Position numbers and translations under genes: made by a program. From NCBI GenBank assembly GCA_035771175.1, contig CM069596.1, positions 8,482,001-8,546,000 of the forward strand: 64,000 nt of DNA, written 5' to 3'. The stretch comes from Paratinospora sagittata (Eukaryota > Streptophyta > Magnoliopsida > Ranunculales > Menispermaceae). Every line of letters begins with the position of its first letter. Within the stretch, counting starts at the first letter, position 1. Below the pieces are notes generated by a model. It did no database searches and was not told where the DNA came from. It saw only the letters and a program-made list of their open reading frames with translations. Of this stretch, positions 1 to 11,465 are shown one piece after another.

Positions 1-640
1 AAGACCTGCATAATCCTATTGTATAAATCATGTCTGTCTGTTTGTGCAACGACCCTTTGATGCTCATTGGAAGGTGGTCAAGAGGATATATACTCAGGTA
101 TCTAGTTGGCACCATTGATCATGGTCTGCATTTAACAAGATGTTCTCCTTCTACACTTCTTGTTGTTGGCTTTTGTGATGCAGATTGAGCGTCTGATGTA
201 GATGATAGACACTCTAGCTTTGGTTACTGCTCGTTCCTTGGTTCAAACTTGGTGTTCTGGCAGTCCAGAAAGCAACAGACCATTTCAAGATCATTTACGG
301 AAGCAGAGTATAGAAACTTAGCAAGTCTGGTAGCAGAGGTAACTTGGCTTCAATCCTTACTTGGTGAGCTTGGTATGTCCTGTCTCAAAACACCTGTGGT
401 GTGGTGTGGTGTGACAATCTTAGCACAATGCACTTAATTAGCTGCTAATCCAGTTCTACATGCTAGAACTAAGCACATAGAACTTGAATTGTATTTTGTC
501 AGAGAGAAGGTCTTGCAAAGAAAGATGGAATTAAGTGCGAAATGTGCCATCTATTGATCAATTAGCTCACATTTTTACAAAAGCAATTTCCAATTCTAAC
601 TTCAGTAATTTGTAGAGCAATCTCAAAGCTCTAGATTTTA
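1..640 (+). pseudogene. Ty1/copia pol remnant (RNase H end)
   Basis: This is the 3' end of a copia polyprotein, running in from outside the window. Around 180-240 there is a decayed RNase H core (Asp-Ala-Asp followed by a stop). From 249 it reads into the segment containing SRKQQTISRSFTEAEYR and LVAEVTWLQSLL, which is the typical copia RNase H block. After a frame change near 405-440 the downstream block with HARTKHIELEL and FVREKVLQ can be followed, and decayed sequence corresponding to the usual IFTKA ending lies near 560-620. Stops and frameshifts make it non-functional. No matching LTR could be identified downstream. Confidence 0.85.
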
Positions 641-966
641 GCACTATGAGATTAGTTCGCATCTGTTACTATAGTTAGAAAAGGTTTTTTTTTTTTGTAA
701 GTACTATAGCAGTTAGCTATTCTGTTAGGATATTATTAGAGATTTTGTTTGTTAGTTGGAAGGTTAGTTTGCAATCTAGAATACAATCTAAAAATAAAAA
801 ACTTGGAGAATGATTTGTTATTATTTTTTGAAAATAACCTGTTCTTTTAACAAAAAATGAAAAACTGTTTTCGAAATCTGTTCCTTTAAATCAAACAAGT
901 TTTTGATATTTTTGAATTTTCAGATACAGAAAATTATATCTGAATTACTAACTAAGAGGCCTAGTT
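641..966. other. AT-rich spacer, no gene seen
   Basis: AT-rich sequence with a poly-T run at about 684-695. It may include the decayed 3' LTR of the copia remnant to its left, but no LTR boundary could be recognised. Confidence 0.4.
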
Positions 967-1224
967 TTACAAAATTGCACTTATTTGTGTTGTAGTCACT
1001 TTGTCATTCGAACAAGGGGCTACATATCCCGATATCTTGGCAAAGCGACCTCTTATCCTCGGCCTTATTTCGGCAGATGCTTTCCTTGACGGGTACCGTA
1101 TTTTTTTAAAAAACATTCTTCTTTTCTTCTTCATTTGATACCTCAAGATCTTAGCTTCCCTTTCCGCTGATCGCCCATAGCTACTCGTGGAACAATTGTT
1201 TACATACTGAGAAAGTGACATGTC
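967..1224 (-). CDS. CCT-domain protein, terminal exon
   Basis: CCT domains (CONSTANS, CO-like, TOC1) are found in plant nuclear regulators of flowering time and the circadian clock, and mediate nuclear import and interaction with NF-Y subunits or DNA. Counting from the Met at 1221, residues 21-62 fit the CCT pattern: EREAKILRY, then a basic stretch ([18 protein letters not shown]), then [13 protein letters not shown]. The characteristic RPR-I-RGRF block is complete. The tail after the domain is 22 residues. The reading frame continues upstream of that Met only to a good splice acceptor (pyrimidine run then acag at 1228-1225 on the minus strand), so this is an internal or last exon rather than a whole gene. 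Cys-rich B-boxes or a receiver domain are not visible here, so the subfamily (CO-like, PRR or CCT-only) is undecided. Confidence 0.78.
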   Translation of the reverse strand, partial: DMSLSQYVNNCSTSSYGRSAEREAKILRYQMKKKRRMFFKKIRYPSRKASAEIRPRIRGRFAKISGYVAPCSNDKVTTTQISAIL

Positions 1225-2889
1225 CTGTTAAAAAAGAAATACCAATTTAAATTAATCACTAAACATGCCATATACTCATCATAAGATATATATATATATA
1301 TACAAACACACACATATATATATAATATATATCAACAAACAAATATTTTTTGATATTAATTAATAATAACAATAACAAATGTATAGTATATATATATGTA
1401 CAAGTAATTAATTTGAATATAAAAAATACCCTATAATTAATTAGCTCTAAATTAATTAAAATTAATTATCATGACCACCAATCAATAATGATTTAATTTG
1501 AAATTCTAGCTAGAGTATACAAATAATACTCAAATTCTTAACATATGGAAAAAATGTATTAATACATGGAATATTCAACTAATTAAGCTCTTGCAAAGTA
1601 ACAATACTATATGCCAAATGACCTGTAGTTGACTAGGTTATACATCTACCTTTCCTCATATGAAGTGAAAGATTTAAATCTCCTAAGCTTTATATGAGAT
1701 AAAAAGTTGTTGTGCCGGGACTTGTGTTATGGCTCTAATAGGCCTTAGCGTGGGCATTTGTTCGTAGTATTACTAGTACCAATATTTGATATGCACATTC
1801 AACATATACAAGCGTGTTAGAGTAGCACATTTTGTTGAGTCCAAAAATCATTTCTAAGATTTGGAATATTGAGTTTTTTCTTTGTATAATAGGAGCTCAA
1901 GAAATAAGTTTTCCTCTTGGGCTGTTTGATATAGTAGAGAAATTTGTTTTCCACAAAATATAATTTTCTTGAGAAATAATTTCTTTCAAAAAAAATTTTC
2001 AATAAATTTTCTTATGATTGTTTGATTATGTATGAGAAAAATATTTATTTACACTTACATGATGCAAAAAAAAAAAAAAGAAAAAAAAAACATTCTTGAA
2101 TTTTTTTTTTGAAGGATATTATTGAATATAAACATGTACATTATCAATAATATTAACAGTTTTCTCATGAAGAAATATATATATTTTAACCTTTTTAGTA
2201 AAAAAATTGAGTGAGAAAATAAAAGGGTTGTGAAAACTTTTTTCCAAAAAATATTGACAATCAAACACGTGATTTCCCTATATTTTCGTGTCAAACAGTA
2301 GTCAATAAGAGTTACACACACCACGGTCATATTTCGCATATCACAGGCGTATGATTTCTTTAATCTTAAGGTGTAGGCCAGAAATTAATATCTGTGGGCA
2401 GGGAAAATATCTCTATTCTATTCATCCTCTCATCATCACCCGTGTCCATGACAATTGCCACCTCAATGTACGGGCTTATATAAAGCACCCCTCCCTTCTT
2501 TTTTTTTCCTCTCTTAGTTTTTTCTTGTTAGAGGTAAGATATTTTAGGCCAATTTGCACACTAAGAATTAATTTTAAAAGAATGTTATTTTTATATAATT
2601 ATAAAAAAATACAACTACATTTATAGCTACACTATCTTGAGATGTTAATTAATATGCATCTTAATAAATATAATACATGATTCAATGACTATAATAGTAT
2701 AGTCGTACATGACCTTTTACTAAGACTTGAACTCAACTCAAAAAATATTAAAAAACATGACTAGTTCTCTGTAGAGAAGCCAAGAAGTAAATTGAAAAGG
2801 GGCATATATATGGGGATCTAGCTAACGCGTTACAAATTAAGAAAACCTCTCAGCTAATTAAGTAAGATGCATGATTTATGAAGCACAGT

Positions 2890-2920
<31 letters not shown>

Positions 2921-2930
2921 TCATGCAAGA
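1225..2930 (-). other. putative intron / AT-rich interval
   Basis: If the exons on either side belong to one gene, this is a 1.7-kb intron. It is AT-rich, with TA microsatellite near 1283-1330, poly-A/T runs near 2065-2110, and no other convincing exon. The acceptor at the CCT exon is good, but no consensus GT donor could be fixed at the other end. Confidence 0.4.
2890..2918. repeat. (TA)n microsatellite
   Basis: A perfect TA repeat of about 14 units, just downstream of the candidate first exon of the CCT gene on the minus strand. Confidence 0.95.
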
Positions 2931-3251
2931 TCATGAAGGGGGGAACAGTTGAAGGCTTTCCTGAAGATGTTGTAAAGCAGATGTGATGGGCATCTGATGA
3001 TGACCATGGTAATTAGTAGGTGGAAGCGAGCTGGAGAATGAGAGTTGAAGGTTACAGTTATGTGATGATGATGAACCCAATATTATTGGGTTGTGGGTGA
3101 AGTTAGAATCGAGCCATATGGTTTGACTCGTCATGCCATTGGAGAGCCGATCACGAGGCCGGTAAGCCAGTGAGAGATGTGTGGCCTCGTGTTCATCGCG
3201 TGGCTTATTGAAGTGGTCACAAAGGCCAGAGGGAAATATAGGGATATTCAT
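2931..3251 (-). CDS. candidate first exon of the CCT-domain gene
   Basis: A 106-codon open frame on the minus strand, with better coding character than its surroundings. It is Ser/His/Leu-rich and starts MNIPIFPSGLCDHF; it includes an SSSS run followed by HNCNLQLSFSSS. It lies upstream of the CCT exon on the same strand, about 1.7 kb away. A TATA-like box sits about 80 bp upstream of the ATG. I do not recognise a domain. CCT proteins commonly have a low-complexity N-terminal region before the C-terminal CCT, which fits, but that is inference. The donor is unresolved: weak GT candidates lie inside the frame near 3058 and 2950. It could instead be a separate short gene or a chance ORF. Confidence 0.38.
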   Translation of the reverse strand: MNIPIFPSGLCDHFNKPRDEHEATHLSLAYRPRDRLSNGMTSQTIWLDSNFTHNPIILGSSSSHNCNLQLSFSSSLPPTNYHGHHQMPITSALQHLQESLQLFPPS

Positions 3252-3331
3252 ATATATGTTAAAAGAGGTCTTGGAAAGTAAAAGGAGAAGATAGGAGCCT
3301 GGTAGGAAATACTTACCTGGGATTTGGAGTG

Positions 3332-3339
3332 CTTATATA
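3332..3339 (-). promoter_or_regulatory. TATA box candidate for the CCT gene
   Basis: TATATAAG on the minus strand. Transcription starting about 30 bp downstream would give a 5' leader of roughly 50 nt before the ATG at 3251. A gtaagt-like donor at about 3313 overlaps the expected start region and is probably fortuitous. Confidence 0.35.
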
Positions 3340-3517
3340 GCGCGGTCGATAGATCCTAAGATATTTATTTTAGATATTTATAGGTAAGTTATCCGATTTC
3401 AACTCATGACGTGACGCACTATATTTGTGATCTATCTCGCGAATATTTTACTTTGAAAAAAAATAAAAATATATATATATATATATTAAAAAAGATTTTG
3501 TTTAGATAAAGTCGTAA

Positions 3518-3999
3518 TAGGGATCATCAACTTAACCTAATTAAGTCGGTTTGCAAAAATTTTAAATCAATCTAACCCTACTCAATCCAATAACTTTGAA
3601 TTGGATTGATCGGACTGGTTTATTTCAATATATTGATTATAAATTCTTATTTCTTAAGTTAATTTTTAAGTCAAATATGAATATGCATATAAAATCTTTA
3701 AGTTAAATATGAATATAAATATAATTTTAAATAATATTTTGATTCATGTTATTTTATTTACGATATTTTATATGATTTAATAACAATAGGTGACTCTTAT
3801 AAAAATGCTAACTAAAGAAATATTTAATATTCTTAATGAGTTTGATTGATTAAGTTTATTTATAAAATCTTGACCCAATTTAAATTTAATGGGGTTACTA
3901 ATTCGTAACCCAATTCAACTCAATTTAATATAAAATTCAACCCAATTCAAATCATAAGATTTGAATTGATCTGGTTACTTAGTAGAATGAATACCCCTA
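3518..3999. mobile_element. MITE-like element, possibly hAT type
   Basis: About 480 bp without coding capacity. It starts tagggatcatc and ends gaatacccct(a), an imperfect terminal inverted repeat. Inside are alternating aacccaatt / aattggatt blocks that pair with each other, a layout common to non-autonomous hAT-like MITEs. I could not find an 8-bp target duplication, so class and limits are tentative. Confidence 0.35.
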
Positions 4000-4019
4000 A
4001 TAATGGACTGATTATCCAA

Positions 4020-4108
4020 TCATTGAGTACCCATGTAGGATATATGTTTCTTCCTTCATTTTTCTACAATGAAGAAAAGAAACATATTCTTACATGGGCA
4101 CTCAATGA
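4020..4108. repeat. 89-bp foldback (near-perfect inverted repeat)
   Basis: Two arms of about 40 nt (4020-4060 and 4068-4108) are reverse complements apart from a few substitutions and a one-base slip, with a loop of about 7 nt (tttctac region). The outer arm pairs tcattgagt with actcaatga. It could be a small foldback transposon or a microRNA-like precursor. Confidence 0.8.
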
Positions 4109-5258
4109 AAAGATATCTAGTTAAATTTCTTTTGTGGATGCCTATTGGAACAAATCTTTTTTAATATTTTTTTTTTTCCAAAGTGAAGAAAAGTCGGGCT
4201 AGATGATAAGCATTTAGTGAGATCAAATCACTCTGCTTACCTTAATTGCATATACCTTGAATTTAGATACTAGCAAACACTAAAAAGTAACACCTCAATA
4301 TTACTATAAAAAAAATAAAAAATAAAAATGATGTATGGTTGAATATTAATGATGGGCATAATTTGCACAATACACGTGATCTCACGGTGTCAAACTATCA
4401 ATAGATTTTTTTTTTCTTTTTTTTGACAGATTTATCAATAGATATATATTCACTGCTATCAATAAATAAAAATTCAAAGGAATGCTGATGTGGCATGTAT
4501 GATTTTTTCCATTAATGAGAAAGTAAAAAGTTTAAACCATAAAAAGATTAATGGTTAAAATCATGCCATCTCAACTTGAGTTTTTTTAAGAAAAAAAAAG
4601 TATGCTAAATTAATTTTATTTTTTAACGTAATTCTCAACTTATGTTGATGTAACGTTGTTTACATAAAACATGATAAACTATTTTTTTTAAATGATTAAA
4701 GATGATTATACCATATACTGTTAAAAAATTTATTGAAATTTGAGTCTTTCCAGTATTTAAAAAAAAAAAAATGTACCGTTACTCATGTGAATAATATATG
4801 GCCAAGAACATATTGCTCAATGCTCATGAGTAGCTCAAAGGCCTGTATAGGGATGGAAACCAGCTCCATACAGTGATGACACCTGACCCCTTACAAGAAA
4901 AGAAAGCCAAATAATCAACTTCAATGGCAACATTCCATAGACATTATTTGGCAATATTTGTTGGATATTTTGGAAAGGCGCTTTGAGAGTTAAGAAAACT
5001 TGAATTGTCTTAATGTTGTTCTCTTTCGTAATTCTCAAGCCACGTAGGGGAATAAGAGCTTACATAATATAACAGTCATTCTTGTGAGAACCTTAAAACC
5101 ATACAAGATTTCACCACTATTCATGGTTCTTCATGATTCCTCCAAAACCACCTGTAGAAGAAACTAAAGTCTGATCGATTATTCATATAATAATGAAATA
5201 ATTAAAGGCTAAAACAGATTGATCTTTAGAGGCATATGACATTCGAATGGCTTAAATA
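4109..5258. other. no gene recognised
   Basis: AT-rich interval. A 67-codon open frame on the minus strand (4835-5038) has slightly higher GC than its surroundings, but I recognise no family and do not call it a gene. Confidence 0.4.
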
Positions 5259-5263
5259 AATAA
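5259..5263. repeat. target-site duplication of copia C1 (aataa)
   Basis: aataa directly precedes the 5' LTR; an identical aataa follows the 3' LTR at 11461-11465. This fixes both ends of the element. Confidence 0.9.
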
Positions 5264-6530
5264 TGTTAGAAAATAGGTAATTAAACAATGATTTTTCACT
5301 ATTTTTAGCTAAATATTAAAATAAGACCCACAAATAATTTTAGATGGGACCAAGTTGATTATTAATCTTTGATATGTGAAGATTAAGAATATATAAGTAT
5401 TTAGCTATATTCATTTATATATGAATGAGAAATTGAGTCTAAAGTAGCCTACCTAATATGTATAAGGTGGTGAAATTTGGAAACAATCTTTTAGTCTCAC
5501 ATGGAAAAGATAATTATTTACTTATAAGTGTAGCTAGAGTACTACACTTGAATTTTAGCTAACACACACACACAAGGAAGGCTCCCGAGTACTCTCATGC
5601 ACGTGCATGTGTGCGAGGGTGATTGGGTGACTTAGGGTGCATTGGGCGCACAACACTTCACACGTACGAATCGTCACAAGGAGCTGGGGAGCTAAGGAGC
5701 TTTTCGTTTCAGAGATCGAGGCAGATTGGACAGATGAGATGCGTCAGATCTGAGACGTCCTGATATGATGAATGTAGTTATCTGTTTAGGTGTGATGTAC
5801 GAAGATCCGAAGGTGTGGGATCAAATGCGCTGATCGGGACTGTTAGATCGCGATCGATTGGATCGACTACGATATAACAATGCGGGATCGGTTACGACGA
5901 ACGAAGCCATTAGATTGCACCTAAATTGATCGGATACAATCCAACGGTGTATGATCGGGTGCGTCAATCAAATCTGTCAGATCGCATCTAGAAGCGATTA
6001 GACTCTATCCAACGGTGCAGAAACAGGCACCATGTACAACCACGATTTGCTTATAATTAGTGTCTTCCCGAACTCAGAAATTCATCCCAAAAAATTCCAA
6101 AATCTCTGAATTTTCTTTTCTTCTCTCTTATCTGCTTTTAGCATTCTTTTGTGAATGAGTACAACCAATTTTGGTTTGATTATTCTTGTGAGTTGAAGTG
6201 CTACTGTCACAAAAAAGAGATTGTTGTATCCTAGGAGACAAGTGTCATACACCGTGAGCATCTAAGCAAGACATAATTGTCTTAAAGACATAGAGTTACA
6301 CTATAGCCTTAATCTACATCGTTACTCTATTAGAATAGTAATTGATCTAGTTTAACTATATATAATCTTGTCCCTAGTACCTTTAAATAGTGAACGGGAG
6401 GTAGCTTGCTACTCTAGAAGATTGGTATTTAAGCGAGACCATTGTGACTCCACCACTCAGACTGGAGACTAAGTTAGTTGATTATTTTGAACGCTATTTT
6501 TCAGTGAAGATTGCCACCATACAGTCAACA
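5264..6530 (+). repeat. C1 5' LTR (1267 bp)
   Basis: Begins tgttagaaaataggtaatta and ends ccatacagtcaaca. The first 190 bp and last 165 bp match the 3' LTR; 5453-6367 are absent from it. The segment 6367-6500 is the cassette also found in gypsy G1 LTRs. Confidence 0.9.
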
Positions 6531-6547
6531 ATCTTAAGACAATTAAC

Positions 6548-7500
6548 ATGATGAAGATAGACTCTACCCGTAAACCAACTATTGCTTCTGTGAAACCTGA
6601 GAAGCCAGAAAAGTTCGTTGGCACTGACTTCAAAAGGTGGCAACAGAAGATGTTATTTTACCTGACCACCCTCAACTTGGTCAAGGTGCTGAATGAAGAC
6701 GAACCTGAACTGAGAGATGATGAGACATACAAACATGTCATTGCGGCAATTCAAGCATGGAGACACTTTGATTTTCTATGCAAGAATTACATTCTAAATG
6801 GGCTGGAAAATACACCGTGTAATGTGTATAGTACAATTCGTACTACCAAGGAACTCTAGAATTCTTTGGACAAGAAATACAAGACTGAAGATGTTGGCCA
6901 TAAGAAATTTGTGGTCAGCAGGTTCCTTGATTACAAGATGGTGGACTCAAAGTCTGTGCTGGATCAAGTTCAAGAGTTACAAATTATTCTTCATGAGATT
7001 CATGCAGAGAGAATGTCTTTGAGTGAATCTTTTCAAGTGGCTACAATTATTAAGAAGTTGTCACCTACTTTGAAAGATTTCAAGAACTATCTCAATCACA
7101 AGCATAAAGAGATGAGACTTGAGGACCTTATTGTCAGACTGCAGATTGAACAAGATAATAAGAGTCATGACAAGAAAACTATAGACTGCAGATTGAACAA
7201 GATAATAAGAGTCATGACAAGAAAACTATAGACCATACAGAGCTTAAAGTTAACCTTGTGGAGGGAAAGTACGCCAAGAATAAGAAATGCAAGCACACTG
7301 GTGATAGTCAGGCCCAAAAGAAAGGCAAAGCCCAGAAGTTCAATGGCAAGTGCTATAATTGCCATAAACAAGGGCACAAAGCCAGAGATTGTCGATCGAA
7401 AGGCAAGTCCAAGAACGATCAAGTCAATATGACTGAGGAGAAGACTAAAGATGTAACTGACATGATGATATCTGCTGTGGTTTTTGAAGCCAACATGGTT
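6548..7500 (+). pseudogene. C1 gag with CCHC zinc knuckle, broken
   Basis: Copia gag makes the capsid-like particle that packages element RNA in the cytoplasm. The frame opens at 6548-6551 (MMKIDSTRKP), with the gag motif FKRWQQKMLFYLTTLNLV near residues 28-45. Codon 104 is TAG (6857-6859) where the family normally has Trp, so one G-to-A change ends the frame; the same frame resumes as [18 protein letters not shown] 47-bp tandem duplication (7141-7234) then shifts the frame, and the zinc knuckle CYNCHKQGHKARDC (7351-7392) is read in another frame. Both lesions are visible directly. Confidence 0.9.
7141..7234 (+). repeat. 47-bp perfect tandem duplication in C1 gag
   Basis: The unit beginning gcagattgaacaagataata occurs twice head to tail (7141-7187 and 7188-7234, last base differing). 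Because 47 is not a multiple of three, it shifts the gag frame. Confidence 0.97.
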
Positions 7501-10492
7501 GATGAACCCAAAGAGTGGTGGATTGATACTGGAGCCACCCGACATGTTTGTGTTGATAAGAACGTGTTTTCCTCTTATACAACAATAACAGGATGCAATC
7601 TGATCACGGGCAATTCAACAATTTCAGCAATAACGAGTCTTCGGAAGGTGGTTCTCAAGATGACCTCAGGAAAGGAACTCACCTTGATCGATGTGTTCCA
7701 TGTACCTAACATCCGAAAGAATCTTGTTTCAGGCTTATCGTTGAGTAAAAGTGGTTTTAGGATGGTTTTTGACTCCAATAAATTTGTACTTTCCAAAAAC
7801 ACTGTATTTGTGGGAAAGGGGTACTTGGAAAGAGGATTATTCAAAATGAATGTAATGCCTGTAATCCGCAACTTTAAAGATAAAAAAGATTCATCTTCTG
7901 TTTATTTTTTGGAGTCTTCTTGTTTATGGCATGATAGATTATGACATGTTAATTTTAATTCATTACGAAAAGTGATGAATTTAGAATTATTACCTAACTA
8001 TCAAATTAATCCAAATCATAAGTGTGAAATATGTGTTGAGGCAAAGTTAACTAAAACACCATTTCATTCTGCGAAAAGAAACACTGAACCTCTAGAATTT
8101 AATTCACAACGACATATGTGACTTAAAATTTGTACAAACTAGAGGTGAAAGAAAGTATTTTATTACTTTTATTGATGACAATACAAAATATTGTTATGTT
8201 TATTTGCTTAAAAGCAAAGATGAAGCTTTGGAAGTATTCCAACACTATAAGAATGAGGTTGAAAATCAACTTGGTATTAAGATAAAGGCAATAAGAAGCG
8301 ACAAAGGTGGTGAATATGAAGCACCTTTTGGTGCGTTTTGTCAAGAATTATATTATTCATCTAACAACTGCTCCTTATTCACCTCACTCAAATGGTATTG
8401 TTGAATGCAAGAACTGAACATTGAAAGAAATGATGAATGCCATATTGATAAGTTTTGGATTACCTCAGAATATGTTGAGGGAAGCAATTCTCTCTGCTAA
8501 CTACATTCTTAACAAAATACCCCGTAAAAATAATGATGTTACTCCTTATGAGTTGTGAAAAGGTCCAAAACCTTCCTATAAATATTTAAAAGTGTGGGGG
8601 TGTTTAGCTAAGGTAGCAATACCTGAACTTGAAAAGGTTAAGATAGGGCCTTAAACCATTGATTGTATATTCATTGGTTATATAACAGTAGTGCATATAG
8701 GTTCCTTGTATACAAATCATATATTTATAATATACATTTGAATACAATTATGGAATCTAGAAATGCATCATTTTTTTAGCATATTTTTTCAAATAAAAAT
8801 ATGCAAGAGCTAAGTTCCAATAAAATAACTTATGGCACTACAAATAGCAGTAGTAATTCTCCAAATAAAAATTTTGAGGATGAACCTAGACACAGTAAAA
8901 GGGCTAAAGTTGCAAAGTCTTTTGGTCCTGATTTTCTAACGTATATGTTAGAAAGTGAGCCTCAAACTTTTAAAGAGGCAATGTTCGAAGCTCATTTTTG
9001 GAATGAAGCAATAAATAGTGAAATTGAATCAATCATGCATAATCATACCTGAAAATTGGTAGATTTACCATCAGGTATGACGCCTTTAGGGTGTAAATGG
9101 ATTTTTAAAAGAAAATTAAAGGCTGACGGGTCCATTGATAAATATAAGGCTAGGTTGGCAGCCAAGGGCTTTAAACAAAAAAAGAGCATTGATTTCTTCG
9201 ATACATATTCACCGGTAACTAGAATAACATCCACAAGAATGTTAATTGTTATTGCTGCAATAACCAATATTGAAATTCATCAAATGGACGTTAAGACAAC
9301 TTTCTTAAATGGTGAATTAGAAGAAGAGATATATATGCAACAACCTGAAGGATTCGTTGCATCTGGACAAGAACATAAGGTGTATAGACTTGTTAAATCA
9401 TTATATGGATTAAAACAAACATCAAAACAGTGGCATATTAAATTTGACAATGTCATGTTGTCCAATGGTTTTAAAATCAATGAATGTGACAAATGTGTAT
9501 ATGTCAAAAATACTCCAAAGGGCTATATCATAGTGTGCTTTTACGTGGATGATATGTTGATTATAGGTAATAATAAAGTCATAATCAAGTCTACCAAGAA
9601 AATGTTGACTAGACATTTTGATATGAAAGATATAGGTATTGCTGATGTTATTTTAAGGATTAAAATTTTTAAAATATATGATGGATTAGTCTTGTCTCAA
9701 TCTCATTATATTGAGAAAATATTGATTAAGTTCAATAAATATGATACTAGTCCTATAAAAACACATATAGATGTGAATTTACATCTTATCAAGAATAAAG
9801 GGCAACCCATAAATCAATTAGAATATTCACATATACTTGGCAATCTAATGTATGTTATAGTATGTACACGACCTGACATAACATGTGCAATTAATAAATT
9901 GAGTCGATTTATAAGCGATCTAGACAAGGCTCATTGGAAAGCTTTGATTAGGGTACTTAGATATCTAAGGTACACACAATATTATGGATTGCATTATACA
10001 AGATATTCAGCTGTTTTAGAAGGATATAGTGATGCAAACTGGATATCTGACTCCAAAGATACAAAATCTACGAGTGGATATGTGTTCACAATTGGAGGAG
10101 GAGCGATATCATGGAAATCCTCAAAACAAACATGTATAGTCAGATCCATTACGTAATCTGAATTTATAGCTTTAGATAAAGCTAGAGAAGAAGCATAATG
10201 GCTTCGTAACTTTTTAGAAGATATTATGTGTTGGTCCAAACCTGTCTCAGCAATGTGCATTCATTGTGATTGTATGTCTGCTATAGCTAGAACACAAAAT
10301 AAGATGTATAATGGTAAGTCAAGACATATACGTCGAAGACACAACACCATTAAGCAATTACTTGAAAATGGAGTAATATTCATAGATTATATCAAATCAA
10401 AGGACAACCTTGCAGATCCACTAGCTAAAGGTTTGCCCAGAAATCAAGTACATTGTTCATCGATGGGAATGGGGTTAAAGCCTATTAAATAG
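7501..10492 (+). pseudogene. C1 pol (protease, integrase, RT, RNase H), broken
   Basis: Pol would process the polyprotein, copy RNA to DNA and integrate it. The protease site is WWIDTGATRHVC (catalytic Asp codon about 7525). The pre-integrase segment begins near 7925 with WHDRL then a stop. The integrase (about 8060-8760) is full of stops and frame changes. RT is largely open at 9056-10156: [20 protein letters not shown], then [10 protein letters not shown] with the first catalytic Asp, then [11 protein letters not shown] with the YVDD centre intact. RNase H follows (YSDANW...STSGYVF...GGGAISW), with a stop near 10156 and another near 10198, and ends at 10492 in ADPLAKGLPRNQ. A near-intact RT beside a wrecked integrase shows patchy decay. 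Confidence 0.92.
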
Positions 10493-11109
10493 AGTTTCAT
10501 AGTAGAAACCCAACCTATATGATTGAAGATCCCAACTTGGTTCAAAAGGGACAACTAAATTATGAAATATGGTGTAGCACTAAGGAAAACCATACTCTTA
10601 CCCATTCCTATGATACAATAGAGTTGCCTGCAAAATGAGTAAGGATAAGCATTGTTTTTAATGATTCCTATGAATTTATTATGTGGGGTATACCAGGGAT
10701 ATTCTTAATAAGACATCACCTATGTGAGTGTGAATTGGGCCAATTCTATGAGGATTTTAAGGCTTGAATTCTCTAAAGCATTTATGAATCTGGGAGTTGT
10801 TCAGGGCCAAAATGAACACAACTGTGAGAAACAAAATTGTTCGGAATTGAGTTGTGTGTACATTATTGTCTTGGTTTGCATCAACAGCTGAACAATTCAA
10901 GACATTGTGTTCATTGATTAGCTAGCAAATCCGGTAGTATTTCACTAGGGAGGGTTGAAAGCCACAAGCTACTTATCCCGGTGCAACTCGTTCCACTAGT
11001 ACTCTCTCTAGTGTTTACATTAAAAAAAATTCAAAATTGCATCAAAAATCCATTTATGCGGGGGATGATAAAAAGTGCAATTAGTACAATTTCCATTAAT
11101 GTAGGAGAT
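10493..11109 (+). other. C1 3' untranslated internal region with PPT
   Basis: Non-coding stretch between pol and the 3' LTR. Purine-rich PPT candidates are gcgggggatg (about 11058) and taggagat directly abutting the LTR at 11110; position favours the second. Confidence 0.6.
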
Positions 11110-11460
11110 TGTTGAAAAATGGGTAATTAAACATGGCTTTTCACTATTTTCAGCTAAATATTAAAGTGAGACCCACAAGTGATTTTGGGTGAGACCAAGT
11201 TGATTATTAATCCTTGATATGTGAAGATTAAGAATATATAAGTATTTAGCTATATCCATTTATATATAAATGAGAAATTGAGTCTAAAGTAGCCTACTTG
11301 TCCCTAGTACTTTTAAATAGTGAATGAGAGGCAACTTGTTGCTCTAGAAGACTAATATTTGAGCAAGACCATTATGACTCCACTACTTAGACTGAAGACT
11401 AATCTAGTTGATTATTTTAAAAGCTATTTTTCAGTGAAGATTGCCACCCTACAATCAACA
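11110..11460 (+). repeat. C1 3' LTR (351 bp, internally deleted)
   Basis: Begins tgttgaaaaatgggtaatta and ends ccctacaatcaaca, followed by the aataa TSD. It joins the position equivalent to 5452 directly to 6368, losing about 915 bp. It retains the shared cassette at 11297-11430. Confidence 0.92.
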
Positions 11461-11465
11461 AATAA

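Larger units (their letters stand above)
5264..11460 (+). mobile_element. Ty1/copia retrotransposon C1 (defective)
   Basis: A 6.2-kb element with LTRs starting TG and ending CA, a 5-bp TSD, and gag, protease, integrase, reverse transcriptase and RNase H in the copia order (integrase before RT). The gag opening and the terminal IRRRHN...ADPLAKGL...GMGLKPI block resemble the Tork-type copia group, from memory. The body has a nonsense codon and a 47-bp duplication in gag, many stops in integrase, and stops in RNase H. The LTRs differ in length by 916 bp because of a deletion in the 3' copy. No clear tRNA-Met PBS follows the 5' LTR. Confidence 0.95.

Noticed and set aside
2055..2339. 94-codon minus-strand open frame between the two CCT-gene exons
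   Set aside because: Low-complexity Phe/Leu/Ile translation of poly-A/T tracts; not an exon by any splice or codon signal.
3311..3320. Strong gtaagta donor as evidence for a 5' UTR intron of the CCT gene
   Set aside because: It lies only about 20 bp downstream of the TATA-like box, upstream of the expected transcription start.
4835..5038. 67-codon minus-strand open frame as a host gene
   Set aside because: No recognisable family, no promoter or splice context; left as uncalled.
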